Shown here one piece after another: positions 1 to 13,398 of a stretch of DNA of 64,000 bases. The translations under genes were made by a program, and so were the position numbers. Numbering within the stretch: position 1 is the stretch's first letter; every line of letters begins with the position of its first letter. The notes under the pieces were generated by a model, which worked only from the letters and a program-made list of their open reading frames with translations, was not told the DNA's origin and made no database searches. The stretch is from Cricetomys ansorgei. Taxonomy: Eukaryota; Chordata; Mammalia; Rodentia; Nesomyidae. The DNA is taken from the NCBI GenBank assembly GCA_026225945.1, contig JAMJFZ010000107.1, forward strand, positions 44,568,501 to 44,632,500, given 5' to 3'.

Positions 1-311
1 TTTAGTACCTCTTCTCCACTGATCCTCAAATACCTTCTTTTAGTCTTTTGTCTACAATTCCTTCCTCTGCACAATATTTACTCAATGAACCATTCAAAAG
101 AAATATAGAATTGATTATAGAGTTAAAGGTCATAACTGTGAATTTTAATAAGTTAGGAGTTGCAGTAAATTCTCTAGGAGTTCAAGAAAATTCTACCAGT
201 AGAATTCTATTATAAAAATTTCAATATCTTTTAAATGATCCTTGTCTCTTAAAATATACTTGATTTATATAAAAAAGAATAATTTTTGTAGAGATTCTTT
301 CTGTCACTAAT
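1..311. other. AT-rich DNA, nothing recognised
   Basis: Unique-looking AT-rich sequence. I see no SINE, LINE or LTR signature and no credible reading frame. Confidence 0.5.
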
Positions 312-344
312 TACACAGACAGACACACACAGACACACACACAA
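312..344. repeat. Short CA/CAGA microsatellite
   Basis: An impure (CA)n run interrupted by CAGA units. It is too short to be attached to a SINE tail, and no SINE body is visible upstream. Confidence 0.8.
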
Positions 345-2239
345 TTTAACTGAAAATATTTTAATAATGAGTCTATTTGAAACTATGTTTGGGGTATCCA
401 AACATCAAACATTTTTTAGAGAAATATTTATTTTCCATGTTCATGTTGTTCTTTAAAATAATTTTAGGCCTCCTGAAAATACAAGATGCTAGGTAAAATT
501 TTAAATGCTGCACTAATGTATTTAGAAATACATTTCCATCAAAACACTGTAAACCTTTCATAAGAGTTTATTCTTGTTGGTTCATTTGTAATTCTGTCAC
601 TCAAATTCTGAAGTTTTGCAAATAGGCTCTGATGGTTATTAGCATTTTAACATCGCTATTAATTTCTTTGGTTAATTTACATGCCTAATTAATTGTCTTT
701 CATTTTCTTTCAGGCTTCCAGGGTAGTTTTTCTTATTTTTTAAATTGAATGACTTTTGAAAGAGAATATCCTCTGAGGATTCACAGATTCTTCAGTCTTG
801 ATAGATATCTTGATATTTTCTCTCCTCAGAAGAGAAAAAATAAATTGCACACTGGAGACAGGACAGGAAGTAAGGCTCTAGGTGTGGAGGGGGAATGTTG
901 GCAGGGACCTCAGGACCTGAACTTTTCTCTCACTTACTGTGTGGCTTGTGAGGTGTGCTTTATCTTTCATTGCTTCAGTTCACTTGTCAGTTAAAATCAT
1001 AGCTGTATCTCCAGCACCTTGTAAAGTCCTTTATTTTCAATTCCTATGTAATGAACCCGCTTCATCCTGAAGCCTGCATGATTAACAAGTCAGAGTGAAA
1101 AACTCCCTTCTGAGGCAGAGAGCCTAAGTGACAGCTCTGTTTCCTGGTCTTCATCTTTACCCCTTACACTGTCTTACACTGTTGCCCGCAGGTCAGTCAG
1201 CTGTGTGTTTGCTGACTGAGCCTGGATTGGTAAAATCTTAGTATCAATTAACCTACTTAAAGCATTCATGCTTTAGTTCCTAGTAAAGATTAAACCTGGA
1301 AATATTTAGGAAAGAATGAAATCTTATTTTTGCTGAGAGGAAGACACTTTATTCATAATATCTGCCTTCCAGAACATGATTATTTAACAAATAAAAGCAG
1401 AGAAGACACTAGTTTTTAATTGTCGGCTTCATGGTTTACACGTGCCAAGAGACTAGTCCTTCCTCAGCTCCTCTGTAGAATGTGATACCCACGGACACCC
1501 AATAATTACAGCTACTACCTGAGAAACTGTCCGAAGTTGATATCCACTGGCAAAGGAAAAATCAGTGTTTTCCAATGGAGTCTCACTGGGTCCATTAACC
1601 ATGCCTCAGAGCAAACCTCATGCCCATGACCTCAGTAGTATTTCTGTAGATTTTTTGGCTCTTTTTTCTTTGTTTGATAATATTTTGTCCTAGGGATCTT
1701 TTGCTTTACTTATTTTTATTTTCATTTTTGTGGAGGTTTGTTTTGGATGTGGTTTTTTTTTTTCCTTTTTTTGGTTGTTTCTTTTAAAGAAAGAGAAAAA
1801 AGGAACAGAGTTTTGGGTGTGTAGGGAGGTGGGGAGGAGATGTGAAGAACTGGGGAGGGGGAAAATCATCAAAATACATTGTATGGAAATTTTTTTTCAC
1901 TTAAGAAGAAAAAAAAAATCTGGCCATTTTGTTCATCTTCTTATCTTCCACCTCACAGAGAATGTGTATCCCAAAGTAAAGATATTAAAACTAAATCAAT
2001 CCTAAACGTCATCACTCACAGATTTTTAAGGAGGTGGCAGCTAGACTCAGGTACTAGCTCGCTCATACATTTTCTCCCTTTTTACCAATCTACTTACCTC
2101 TCCCTTTTCCTCACTTGTCTACATTCTTAAGTACCAACGAGTATCAGCTGTGGCAGTTGCTATCAAGGCCTTGATTTCAATATTACTGTTTCCCACGTGG
2201 AGTAGAGGACTAAACTAAATATTTCATGTGCGTTCTTTG
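345..2239. other. Unique AT-rich DNA
   Basis: No gene or recognisable interspersed repeat. The 1740-1915 part is a patchwork of T-rich and A/G-rich runs, which explains the low-complexity open frames (Lys/Phe-rich) on both strands there. The rest reads as neutral non-coding DNA. Confidence 0.5.
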
Positions 2240-2385
2240 CTGGAAGATTCTCAACAACCCTGTCATGTGGCTCTCGTTACCACTGTCATTTTGTAAGAGG
2301 GATACAGTGTTCCCACAGTCTGATCACTGGCATTTGGTAGCAGCAGGATTCAAACTTGGATGTGACGCTTCTCACAAGTTGTTCC
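2240..2385 (-). mobile_element. Possible MIR SINE fragment
   Basis: Read on the minus strand, the segment keeps the order of a MIR core and tRNA-like part. The clearest stretch is 'caggattcaaacttgga' around 2346-2362, which resembles the complement of the MIR B-box region. It is strongly diverged, so this is a weak call; a random match is the alternative. Confidence 0.3.
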
Positions 2386-2720
2386 ATCCTCACTGGGTAG
2401 TAGCAGGACTCAGTATTTGCTAAAGGCCTATCAGATGACCGCCTATAGTTTTAGGACTGAAATTGTTTCCCAAATTGGAGTCTTGATATCATGAATGTGA
2501 TCAACATATTCTCTAAAACTTACTAAGTGTGGGAGGAAGGCAGGGACACATTCATCAGTCGCCAACTGTTTTGGAAAGAATACAGGGGTCAGAATGTTCT
2601 GCTATTACTTACTGATTACAGCTTGTCAAATGTTGGCAGGTGTTCTTTTGTGTATTTCTTCAAAGTATAAGTTAATTTTTATTACTTTCTTCTTTTTCAT
2701 TCTAAAAAGTTTCCCATCCC

Positions 2721-2802
2721 TTTCTGTCTCTGTCTCTGTCTGTCTGTCTCTGTCTCTATCTCTCTGTCTCTCTCTGTCTGTGTCTCTCTCTCTTTCTCTT
2801 TG
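2721..2802. repeat. TCTG/TC microsatellite
   Basis: About 80 bases of mixed (TCTG)n and (TC)n. It directly abuts the 3' end of the minus-strand B4 at 2803-3085 and probably grew from that SINE's A/CA-rich tail. It creates the Ser/Leu/Val-rich part of the open frame spanning this place. Confidence 0.85.
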
Positions 2803-3085
2803 TGCACCAATGCATGCGTGCAGAAGTCGAGGTGGTTATGAGATATCACCCTTGATCACTTATCCATCTTCTTCATTGACGCAGGGTTTCTCAGTCAAAA
2901 CCAGAGCTCTCCAAGTTGTCTCATTTTGCTTGCTAGCTTTCTCTGAGGATTCCTATCTGTCACCCGAGACTGATTACAGGTGGCCCCCATGCCCACCAGA
3001 ATTCCTGTGGGTCCAGGGATCAGAACTCCAGTTCTGGTCCTCATACTTTGACAGCAAGTCCTTTAAACACTTTCTCTAGGGCTCC
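2803..3085 (-). mobile_element. B4 SINE (ID head + B1-like body)
   Basis: On the minus strand this follows the B4A layout. An ID/tRNA-like head lies at about 3010-3085. The B1-like body lies at about 2870-3000, with 'gattacaggtggc' marking the complement of the B1 'gtaatccca' region. The B4 3' part (complement 'gcatgcgtgcagaagtcgagg') lies next to the microsatellite. Divergence is high, as usual for this old rodent family. The 161-codon plus-strand frame here is produced by this SINE plus the microsatellite and is not a gene. Confidence 0.75.
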
Positions 3086-5412
3086 TACTTTTCTTTGTAA
3101 ACTAAGTTCTATTTTCATTTAGGTAATCCTTGTATAGCACAGAAACCTCAGTAATAACCCTAGGTACTCATAATCGAAAATGTTGCCTTCTCTCCGCTCC
3201 CCTTCCCTCTGTCTTGGAAAGAAAGAATAATTTCTACAGCTTGCTCTCTTGGTGGTAAACCTCATTGTTACCACATAATGGGCTTACCAGCCCATTACTT
3301 GGCTTTTTAACATGTGACATTATTTTTATCCTTTTATAAGCAATATGAATGCAATTATTTCATAACTTTGGTGACATCACCAAAGCTGATTGCTATGTCT
3401 TAGAAAAACAGATTCTTGTACTTTTTAATGCATAATTTCCTTTGCATTTTCTGTTTTTCAAAATTTTATTCATTTTACATTCTTACTCTCTGTTATTGGA
3501 AAAAATGCCATGTATCTTTTACTCCTATATGCTTTTCTACTTATTAATATTTATGTTCCCATTTCAGAAGGTTATTTTTTGAACTCCAATTATGTCTTCC
3601 CAGGGCATGTACTTCTGTAGTGCTAGAAGCAGTATCTTCTCGCATCCCTCTGAAATACTGATTGTGAGGCCCATTTCTGTGTGTATATATGTGATCCTAT
3701 ATGTTTGTGTTTCATTTGATTTTCTCTACCACTCCTACTATCTCACAGCTTTGACTCATTTTCTGTGAGCAAAGCATAGAAAGTGGTTTAAGAATCTCTA
3801 CAGCATCATTTGGCTCAGTTTATACTTTCTAGTGGAAATCTCCCCACATCCATATCAAAATGTCTCCTACTCTCTGTCTTGGCACCCAAGAAGGCACATG
3901 AAAGGAAGTATCAACTTGGCTGATAGCATTCTGAACTAGGAGAGCAGAAAGATGATGTAAATCGTTAGTTATCTTCTGGGAACTCATGAATTCCCTACTT
4001 TTTTGGCCATTCCTCATAGAGGTCTCCTTCATGCTTCGTGATCTCTAAGTCTCAAGAATCAGAAAGATAGCCTTCCTGTTCTAGACAAGCAGGCATGTTT
4101 TGGTGAGAAGGAAGCTACCAATACTGCAGGTGGATTCCCAAAGAGTTGGTCAAGTAAACACAGATGATCCGGCAAGTCCCCGGAATAAAGTCATGCATCT
4201 CAACCTGCCTCTGACACAGTCAGGCAAGACAGATTCTGGCCATCTTGGGCTCCTATGGGACACCATGGCTCACTTTTGATTTTATTGACATTCCAAGAAA
4301 TTAGGTTGTAACTATGTGTCTAATTTACTTATTTCTCAATCCTTCATCTGTGTTCTGTCTTCCAAACAATTGAGTTTCCCATCTGCTATTTTCTTTTTCT
4401 GTTCCTTTTAAGTATTCATAATTTTTGTATCCCATTATTTTCATTTAAATGAGTTTGACATCAGAGAAACATGTGGAAGAACAATTTTTAAATGCAGGAA
4501 TCCAGTAATTTACTTATTGTTTGGTTATAAAAGAATGTTTACTATAGCTCTCAATGCATTACAGATTAGCATTTTGGATTAAACAAAATTTGAAAACGCA
4601 TAGGGAATTTAAAAGTTCAATGAACATAATAGTTCTAATACATATGTACAACACTCTATAAAATTGCATGACTTATAGGTAAGTATGAAATACTTATGAA
4701 ACTTTGCCATAAAATGGAGCACAAAAGAAGTTTCAATACCTTTTTCTAAGTATAACTAATATAAACTGTTTTTCTGATCATAGTGGAAACATACCAAACC
4801 TGCAATTAAAAGAAAAATAGTGAAATATATGTTGATAATGGGAAAAAAAATAAGACAGAGAGAAAACAAAGCAAATATTAGGATATTTTTGGCTAAATCT
4901 ATTGTAATATGAACAAAATTGATGACTTTTTAGACAAATATAAATTAGGATACTGATTTCACACAGTAGAGAATATAATAATAGTTCATTGATCATAAAG
5001 TAAACATACTATATTTTCAACTGTGCAAATACATAATCCATCCTTATCATATTATATGTGAACTATACAAATAAAATCTTTTTTTTTCACTACTGCCATA
5101 TGCAATCACTTTCTTTCTTAATATTGCTAACAGTCTGATACATATTCCCCAATAATTTGTAGAGCACATAAGAAAAATTAATTCTTACTATTTTTACTAT
5201 AAACTTTGATTTACGTTTCTTTAGCGTGGTGACTTTTTATCTAACCATAATTCATGACTGATAACATAAGCATCAAATGGAATGTTCTAAGTTATGCAGA
5301 TCTTTGAGAGCTACCCTTGATGTCCAACTGAATTAGAAACTCTGGGAGTAAAGCAGTCGAATACTTTATAAAGTTCCAAGACCACCACATAGAATGTATA
5401 ATATCAAAGCTT
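3086..5412. other. Unique AT-rich DNA
   Basis: More than 2 kb without a recognisable gene or repeat. Very AT-rich, especially 4,380-5,250. Only short open frames occur, without sensible composition. Confidence 0.5.
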
Positions 5413-5487
5413 CTATCTATGTATCTATCTACTTATCTACATATCTATTATCTATCTATCTATCTATCTCTCTACCTATCATCTATC
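5413..5487. repeat. (TATC)n tetranucleotide microsatellite
   Basis: An impure TATC/CTAT array with interruptions (CTAC, ATTA, CTCT). The interruptions suggest an old, fairly stable allele. Confidence 0.9.
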
Positions 5488-6029
5488 AAGTATAGTACCT
5501 GTAAATAGATCAAATGTATGCGTAATATGCATCAGATCTCTATCCAGATACTTAAAACATTGCTTGAATATAAATGCCTGGAATCATTGTTTCCCTTCCA
5601 ATGGCTATGACTGACTTCAGTTCTTGACTATAATTCTAGAAGATTAGAGTACTGAGCATCTTCAGAAGTGACAGAACATGATGCTTGTTCAATTCTGGAA
5701 AATTAGAAAAGTGAATACTCATTACAATTCAATAATCAAAACAGATATTTAAGTAAATGTCATGCATTTAATTCTAGTCATATTGTAATGTTTTCAATGA
5801 AGAGTATATAGATATCTCACTTCTTTCCCATCTATTCCTGGAAGTAGCAGAGATACCATACAGAATCTTTCTTGAATGAGTGGCTTGAGTAGAGACAAAC
5901 CTTGCCACCCCATCTCTTATCAGCAGTTGAATAAAGTTACATTTATGGTTTTTTTTTGCTATATATTAATATGATATTTTCTCTTTGTAAAACTGGAAAA
6001 TTTGAAAAATCATATTATTTGAGCATTTT

Positions 6030-6215
6030 TATTTTCTTTTTGTTATTTATTTGTGTACTTGCATGTGCTGGGGGAGTGCACATATATATCATGGCATGCA
6101 TGTGGAGGTCAGATGATGATCTGAGGGAGTTAATTCTCCCCTTTTACCATTTGGACCCATGGATCACACTCAGGTCATCAGACATGGTTACACGTGCCAT
6201 CTCACTGACCCAAAG
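6030..6215 (-). mobile_element. RSINE1/B3-like tRNA-derived SINE
   Basis: Read on the minus strand, the tRNA-like head is at 6150-6215: the complement of 'gagatggc', and 'gatcacactcaggtcatcagac' at 6161-6182 matches the B-box area. It is followed by the '...gcatgcatgtggaggtcagatgatgatctgaggg' region typical of RSINE1. The TTATTTATTT run at 6042-6052 is the complement of the A-rich tail. A 98-codon plus-strand frame across it is an artefact. Confidence 0.75.
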
Positions 6216-8918
6216 AATCAGATCCCTAACAAGACTATGCTATTTCTTTTAGGACTATTTGCCACTGGATGACATTATATGATCTTCTGGGATTCTAATT
6301 TCAAGCAATAGCAATTAAATACAGAAAGAACCTTAAACTGTAACCCTGTAACTGGGGAACCCCTGCTTCCCTAAAACATAGAACACCTAACGACTGTGCT
6401 ATTCTCTATCCCATCTCATTTTATATGACGTCAAGACTACCAGATTCATCTTTTTATTTTTCTTTTGTATTCTTTGGTAAAGCTACATACTACCTTTGGC
6501 TCTACTCATTTGAATAGGCCTGACCCAGAGAACGTGTGCTAGGGTGGCTGGGCGAAACTTCTCGTTCAGAAAAGTGCCCACCAGAATGTTTCCACAGTTG
6601 TTCCTGGTTAGTTTTAAAACAACACTGTCCTGTTGGTTAAAAACTTGAGGGTAGACAATATAGCCTCAGGCATGCCCACAGCACAGTGAGATATCCAAAG
6701 GATGCAGCAGGAAACAGACATCTCAACACTCACATTTTGATTGAGAAAGAAAAAGGGATCTATTTTACAGTCCAGTGTACTCCAACTTTTTTATTTTTCT
6801 CTGATCTTTATTCCATGGATCTTCTTAATTTAATAAACAACCTGTACTCCTAGTACAAGAGACAAGTAGATATTAAGTGAATATCTAATAAGCAAAGTGT
6901 TAATGATGTAGCTGAGAATATAGTTTTCATTATCTTTTCTTCATGGCAGGCAATATTTTATGTCACTTTTGTGCAAACAAAGCGATATGATCTTCTGGGA
7001 GACATGATTAAAATGACTGGCCAAGGGGTTTCCATTGCCTACTCCAATGTAGAAATAGATTGGGGGCCTGAATAATTTAATTCTACCAACTATTACTACT
7101 AGAAGATGCAAACTCAAACTTTAGAAAATCTTCGAATTATATATGTTGCTTTGAGAAAATCACTTTTCTAAAATTATATTTAATTAAAGAACACCTGTCC
7201 CAACACACAACTGTAAAATATTTACATTAATAAGATCTCTCACTGTAAAGAGCAGCTTGGTGACATAGTTTTCTTTGTGAAAGTCTTTGGTAGCTACGCT
7301 GGGACATATATAGAGTATTTACAAACTTAGGGTCTTTATTCTCTTCCCTGTGCTTCCAACATCTAGGCTATGTTTCCTTTTCACCTCTATGTCCTGAGTA
7401 GAGTTTGCGAGCCTAGCTTCAGCTGGTTTGGAAATGACCTACTATTTTCAGTGCTATGGTTCTGTTTCAGTGACATGGTACCATAATGCCATTGTAAAAT
7501 CATCATCTTTCTTGAAGTCAATTGCACACATTTCTCATGATCTATATACCCTGAACCTTTATGCAAATCTTTCATCAACACATTTCACAGCCTCTTTTGT
7601 GTGCTCCACTCTGCATGGTCTCTTCCTTTCAGAATCATAAGTTATGAGGAGGCAGGAACATTTCCAAAATCAATTCCTGGCATGAGAGAAAAGGGCCTCC
7701 ATGCATCAGGAAACCATTTCAAAGGTTAAGTTTATCCAAGGGCATTAATTAAATGTCTTTCATAAATAAGGGCTCAGCGCTGTCAGAGGTAGAACATATG
7801 AAGAGACAATTCAAGGCTGTAGCTCCCTTCACAGGACAGAAATGAAGCTCTTCTCAGGCAAAGCCTGTTAAATATATCTACTTTCAGATTGCTAGATGTA
7901 ACAAATGAGGGAGAGAGGCAGCGGGAAGGAAATAAGAGCCCTTAATGTAGGGCAGAAAGGAATACTGCTGTGTTCTCGTGCACTGTGACATTGTATGAGG
8001 ACAATTCTAAGAGCAATGAAGGTAGAGACAACCAGACAAATGATTGATACCAAATCGAAGATGATGTTCGGGGTTCATTTGATATTAATCTCCTGTCTTA
8101 TCCTTTTTAGCATCCATCTCCATGTATGGTTTTAACAATGACAGAGCCATTGTTAAGCAGCTTAAAAGAATTAGATAATTATCTTTTGGAGGATCTGACA
8201 GACGGGAATGTTGGCCAAGTAACGAAAGAAGAAAGATGGGGGAAATTATAGAATGAATTATCTTTTGTTTTTAGGTTTGCTACCAACATTTGACAAAATA
8301 GCAAGAAGGGCCAGGAAATAAACAAACTGACTTTTGCTGTTACCTGGTTACTAGGCCATAGCAAGATGCACTGTGGGTATTAGACAATCATAGAGGAATT
8401 TAGGACCAAAAAAAGAAAAATGCCACGTGGCTGTCCACTGCACTTTTCTAAAGTAAGGGTGACATGTTGCAGTTTAAGGAGAAAACATGAGGCTAAAAGA
8501 AAATTTTGAGTCATTCAAATGATTTTTTTAAGATAGCTACACTTTTTTTTCGTGAGTCCAGACTATTTACCCTTCTTATTGGGTAGATATTGTAGGTGCT
8601 AATATTTTAAAAGAGCAGCTGACACTAGAAATAAAGATTAATGCTAAAGTCTTACCACGGGACTTTTATTTTCAGTTGGAATTCCTCCTTCGCATTTATA
8701 CTCAGCGATGATCAATTCCTCTGTTCTTTGCACCTGTCCTCCCTCTGTCTCAGTGCCATACAATCTTTGAAGTTGTCAATGCGAGGAAGCAAAATAAAAG
8801 AAGCTGAGGACATTGTGTTCAAAGTAGATACTTCCTGATATGGACACAACTCTGTTTCAGCTGAGTACATAAAAGACAGGGAAGAAGGTGGAGGGATCTG
8901 AATGTTGGCCAGCACGCT
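6216..8918. other. Unique DNA, no gene recognised
   Basis: About 2.7 kb without recognisable repeats. The 7,730-8,060 part has few low-complexity runs and several homeodomain-like TAAT cores, so it could be conserved non-coding DNA, but I have nothing to show that. Confidence 0.45.
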
Positions 8919-9280
8919 GATTAGTTTTGTGTTGCTACAACAAAGTACCCGAGATAATCAATATAAAAAAGATAAAGGCCTTAATTTGGCTCCCAGACTT
9001 CAGTCTATGTTCATTTGGTCTGAATGAGTTTGGACCTGTGTCTAGGTAGTATATCTCAGTGGGACATTATGGCAGAGGAAATTGTTCCCTTCTTAGCAGC
9101 TAGGCGTTAAGGAGAGAAGTAAGGGAGAGCATGGAGACTCACGATTTCCTTCAAAGGTTGTATCTATGTGACTAAGAGAGTTGCAATGAAGCCCTACCTC
9201 TTAACACTTCCACTATCCCAATAACTCTGTTGGGTGGCAGTCATTCCTTCATGAAATGGAATGTTGGGGAACATGAAGTC
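8919..9280 (-). mobile_element. MaLR-type LTR fragment (MST/MLT1-like)
   Basis: On the minus strand the segment ends as MaLR LTRs do. The complement of 'ttttgtgttgctacaacaaagtacccgag' (about 8925-8953) corresponds to the LTR terminus with its 'ggtattcctttatagcaacac'-type sequence. 'ggacattatggcag' near 9062 and 'gccctacctcttaacacttcc' near 9191 keep the expected order. It is a diverged non-coding LTR of an old endogenous retrovirus-like family. Its outer (9280) boundary is uncertain. Confidence 0.5.
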
Positions 9281-9453
9281 AGGTACCAGCGACATTTCAC
9301 AGGATCTGAACCTGTTGAGGCCTCACAAGGACTGAGGTCCAGGGAATTGGGTGGAAGAGGATGAACAATTAGCTCCTGTGATTGACCTGCAGCTTTCCCT
9401 ATCCTGAATGCACATTTTTCCAACTGAAATTGGATTGACCTAAGAGCAGAATG

Positions 9454-9606
9454 GAGCCAGGCAGTAGTGCCACACGCCTTTAATCCCAGCACTCGGGAGG
9501 CAGAGGCAGGTGGATCTCTGTGAGTTTGAGGACAGCTTCATTTACAGAGTGAGTTCCAGGATAGCCAGAGTTACAGCAGAGAAAACTTTTATTAAAGAAA
9601 AAAAAT
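9454..9606 (+). mobile_element. B1 SINE
   Basis: A near full-length B1 (7SL RNA-derived). It has the promoter A-box region 'gagccaggcagtagtgcc', then 'taatcccagcactcgggagg', the B-box region 'gtttgaggacagcttc', 'gagttccaggatagccagag' and an A-rich tail at 9596-9606. There is a small change where the usual 'ggtctac' is replaced by 'tttac'. No target duplication is obvious. The 119-codon minus-strand frame (9542-9901) crosses it and is spurious. Confidence 0.93.
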
Positions 9607-10290
9607 CTAGAGATTTTTCTCTGTTTAAACATATGCCATATAGATTCTTTGAAGTGCAAGAGGAGATTGGAGGTGTATGGAGAATGCAATGCTGTAATAG
9701 TGAGAATGGCTCATATGAGAAAATAACATGGGCCTGAGGACCACACAGGATGTCAGATCTGTTCATGAAATTTGGGAAAAAAAAAAAAAAGTGATGCCTG
9801 TTAGGGAGGCAGAAGTTAATTTCATGAGTCCAAAATTGAAAAACATAAGAAAAAGTATCCCAAAAAATAGGTGACCATGTTGATTTAAAGCAGAGATGCA
9901 AACATGTAATCTTCTGGGTAAAAAGGATCTGTGTTACACATAAAGATTAAAAGAATAATAAAGACACAGCAGCTATGTTCTCGGCAAAATGCAACTCACA
10001 CGGATAGTTTAAAGAGGAATAAAAACCTAAAAATGTCTTGTAACCATGAAAGAAATTAAATTAGTAGCTCAAATCATTTTTTCAAACAAAACAGTGGGAT
10101 CAGACTGTTTTATAGGGAGCTAAATGTTCAGAATGCTGTGCCCTGTTCTGCTTTGTTATAGATTCTTTTATCTGTTAGAAAAGACTGAATATTCAGCTCA
10201 TTCTGAAGGGAAGCACAGTTGTAGCATAAAAAGGCAGAAAAATCTACAGAAGAGGAAATCATAAGTCAATTCTACCCATGCAAATATTTT
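9607..10290. other. Unique DNA with an A-rich run
   Basis: No gene or transposon recognised. Holds a 14-base A run near 9777-9790. Confidence 0.5.
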
Positions 10291-10340
10291 AAAGAAAGAA
10301 AGGAATGAAGAAGAAAGGAAGGAAAGAAGGAAGAGGAAAC
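10291..10340. repeat. GAAA/GGAA polypurine tract
   Basis: Impure AAAG/GGAA purine-only run of about 50 bases. Confidence 0.8.
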
Positions 10341-11295
10341 CTAGCAAATCCAATTTAAATCCCTCAAGACACAGCTGAGTTTATTCTTGCTACCCAAGAT
10401 GTCTTAATATTAAAAATCAAATGTAATTTATATTAATAGCTCTTGAGCAGAAAATAAATCAATATTGAGCATTATCTTAGTAAAATCTAGAGAAATCTTG
10501 GTATACAGAAATGCATTAAAATATATATGATACACAAAAGCAGAAGCAGGATTATTTGGGAAAATGAAATAGCCTCCACCACAGGCTTCTATTGCCATGA
10601 CTCCCCCCTCCCCCAAAACACACACACACAATGGATGAGACTCCTTTAAACACATGAACCAAATAAACTTTTCATTCCTATATTCTGTGACAATAACGCA
10701 AGGGTTTCTAATCACCCTTCTTTTAGTTTGGGGTTTCTCTAAGTTAAGGGAGTGTAGTGCCTTATTTGAGATTTACACATGGTTTTGCGTTTGTTGTGGT
10801 TTAATGCATTTACCAAACACAAGGTCTTTTATCATCTTGACAATTGCTTAACACCTGTTTTCTAACAAAGTGCAATGCCAACAATGGAAATCTCCCACCA
10901 TCATAATCCTGAGCCCATGAGGAGCTAAAAGGCACAGCCCTGGAGCTGAGAGCACTTTGGCAGGAGTCCATTCTCAGTGGGGACTCACTGAAGTTTCGGA
11001 TGCTGGTTGTTCTGAGAGGTAGTGTAAGTTAAAATTCCCACTAATTATGTAATAAAAATAGCACACAATTGACTGATTCATTAAAAAATATCAGCTGTTT
11101 CTGTGTGTAGTAGCAAATTCCTTTGGTCTCTGATTTTCACCTGGAATCCTAACTGCAGTCTCCTCGAGTTGGTCTGTCTCTCAGCTTCACAATGCCTGTG
11201 GCTAGGAGAGTGCCTAACAGGCTTTACATGTGGAATAAGTGCATAAGCTAACATCCTCTGTTAGCTTTGCTTACCTCCTCAGGAGAATGGAATAT
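10341..11295. other. Unique DNA, minor CA run
   Basis: No gene recognised. A C-rich stretch followed by a short (CA)n lies at 10601-10630. Confidence 0.5.
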
Positions 11296-11357
11296 TTTCC
11301 TTCCCTCGTTCCTTCCTTTATGCCTTCATTCATTCTTTCCTTCTTTTCCTTCTTAAC
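11296..11357. repeat. CTTC/TTCC polypyrimidine tract
   Basis: Impure TTCC repeats with a few interruptions. They generate the Pro/Ser/Phe-rich open frame crossing them. Confidence 0.8.
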
Positions 11358-11959
11358 TATAAAATCTCCAGTACCCAGAGTTGTTAGAGTAAGGCAAAAG
11401 TCATTTAAAGTAACAATAAAAATCTTCATTAGACCCAAAGTGTCTGTTATAGGATATGCACGCTCATGTTAAGTGTTTTTGCATGTCACATTTGTTTTAT
11501 GCAAAAGATAAAACTAGCTGAAGATTCTGGTAAAGAGAAAAGCCATATAAAGCAGTAAAAAGACAGCCTCTAAGCTGGGTTTTAATAACCATGGTACACA
11601 TGCCTTTGTAGTACCCTCTCCTTGCAGGTAAAGCACATCTGTTGATTTACTTCTAACGTATTGAATACACCAAAAGCGCTGGGATGAAATTCCAAGTTAA
11701 GTTATAAAAAGGCACCCATGTCCAGCCTGCTCACTGTCTTGCTTTTCATTTGTTTCTGAGTCTAGCTGGTGTGACTTGCCCTGAGAAAGGTCTGTCTGTC
11801 TGGCAGAGGACTGGGAAAGTCTGATCAATAGTCAGAAACTGGAGACTTCAGTTCAGCATTCTGTGAGATGCCAAGGCCATTCTGCTGTGACATGCGTGGG
11901 TTAGGAAAAGGATTCTCCCTTTGTTCATCCTTCACATCAGCATACAAACAAAGCCAAAA

Positions 11960-12096
11960 TTTGATTGTGACCTTGAAAGACCTCTGACTAGATGTACCCA
12001 GCAAGACTGAATCCAAAGAAACTATGAGATAATAAATGCTTGTTGCTTTAAAGGCTTAATGTTGAGTAATTTGTGATGCAGATGATAATTAACATA
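11960..12096 (+). mobile_element. MLT1-like MaLR LTR, 3' end
   Basis: The segment reads like the conserved end of MLT1 LTRs: 'gaaactatgagataataaatgcttgttg', then a 'ttaatgttgagtaatttgtgatgcag' region and an 'ataattaac' end. It includes the AATAAA polyadenylation signal at about 12031-12036. The LTR may extend upstream to about 11,790, where the match is too diverged to fix. Confidence 0.6.
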
Positions 12097-13398
12097 GTCA
12101 GGCATGAAATTAACATCAAATATCTATTGATATAACATCAAGTTTATATTGGCACTGTATGGTTGATAACACAGTTGTTAGAAGGAAGCCAAAATCTTGT
12201 TACTAACTCGACATGGAGCCAAAGCAGATACCGCCATTTTCAACAAACTATCCTTGAAAGGTGGATATAATTTAAATCTCATGTAGGAGGATCATAGCTC
12301 TTCCTCCTTCTGGCAGTGGGAGATGTGTTTTCTAATTAACCTTTAAAGTGATGGACTAGGTGATGCATGACATCACAGTGAATAGATAGTGGTCCATGGG
12401 AGATCACTCAACACTGGAGGGTAAAGCTTTAGTTGAATTTTTTATAAGAGGGTACAAAAACAGTGAGATCATCCACTATTCTGACAGACAAGGTTGACCT
12501 GAGAGTAAAATTGAGAATGTGAAGGTGGATGTATGAATGAATACATCCTACCTTTAGTCTTAAGGAGAGCATGGCCATCAAAGTCCTAATCAAATACAAT
12601 CATTAGACATTTTCGTTCCATTCTGTATAAAGCTCCATAAGATAAAATAAATAAAATAATAAAACAAAACAAACCAAGGCAACAAGTAGTATCAAGCACC
12701 AGGGGTGTTTTACTACAAATCAGCACAATACTCAAAGTTTATGTGAGTCTGTGGGTCTAGAAAAGGTGTCACACCAGAAGTAGTTTTAAAAGTGGGGCAA
12801 AGTTGAGCAGTCCCAGCCCCCAGCAGTTGATCCAGGCATAGCCAATGACTAACAAGGACAGTGAACTTGTTTGTGAAATGCAATAGGCCCACAGCCCAGA
12901 ATCAATGCTATGGGGTCTCCAGAAATAATTGTATAATGGGTTCAGAAATGAGTAGCACATGTCCTTCACTCACTAACAAGATTCCTCATCTTTGAATTCA
13001 ACCATCCGTGGATCATAAATACCGAGAGACATCTTCCATCTGTAATAAACATGGACAGACTTTCTTTTTTGTCACAATTCTCTAAACAACACAGTATAAC
13101 AACTGTTTACATGGCATTTATGTTGCCCTAGGTATTATAAGCAAAAGTGGCTTGAAGTAGATCAGAGGATTTGTATAGAATGCATGCAAATCCTTTGCCA
13201 CTTCATATAAGTCATAACATTCATGCATTTTTGTATCTAAATAGGTCTTTGAAATAAGTCTCTGTAGATATCAAAGGACAATAGGATTCCTTCAGAACAT
13301 ATTTATTCTCTGTAAACCCAAATAACTTTAAAACAGGAATCCTATTCCATGGTCTACTAGTAAGTAGGTAATACTTTTTCATTCAACAGTAGTTTTGT
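12097..13398. other. Unique DNA, A-rich patch
   Basis: No gene or clear transposon. An AAATA/AAAC-rich patch lies at about 12,640-12,675. Confidence 0.5.

Noticed and set aside
2594..3079. 161-codon open frame with a Ser/Leu/Val-rich N-terminal part
   Set aside because: Made of the TCTG/TC microsatellite plus a minus-strand B4 SINE.
9542..9901. 119-codon minus-strand open frame
   Set aside because: Its end overlaps a B1 SINE read backwards and it includes a homopolymer-coded Phe run.
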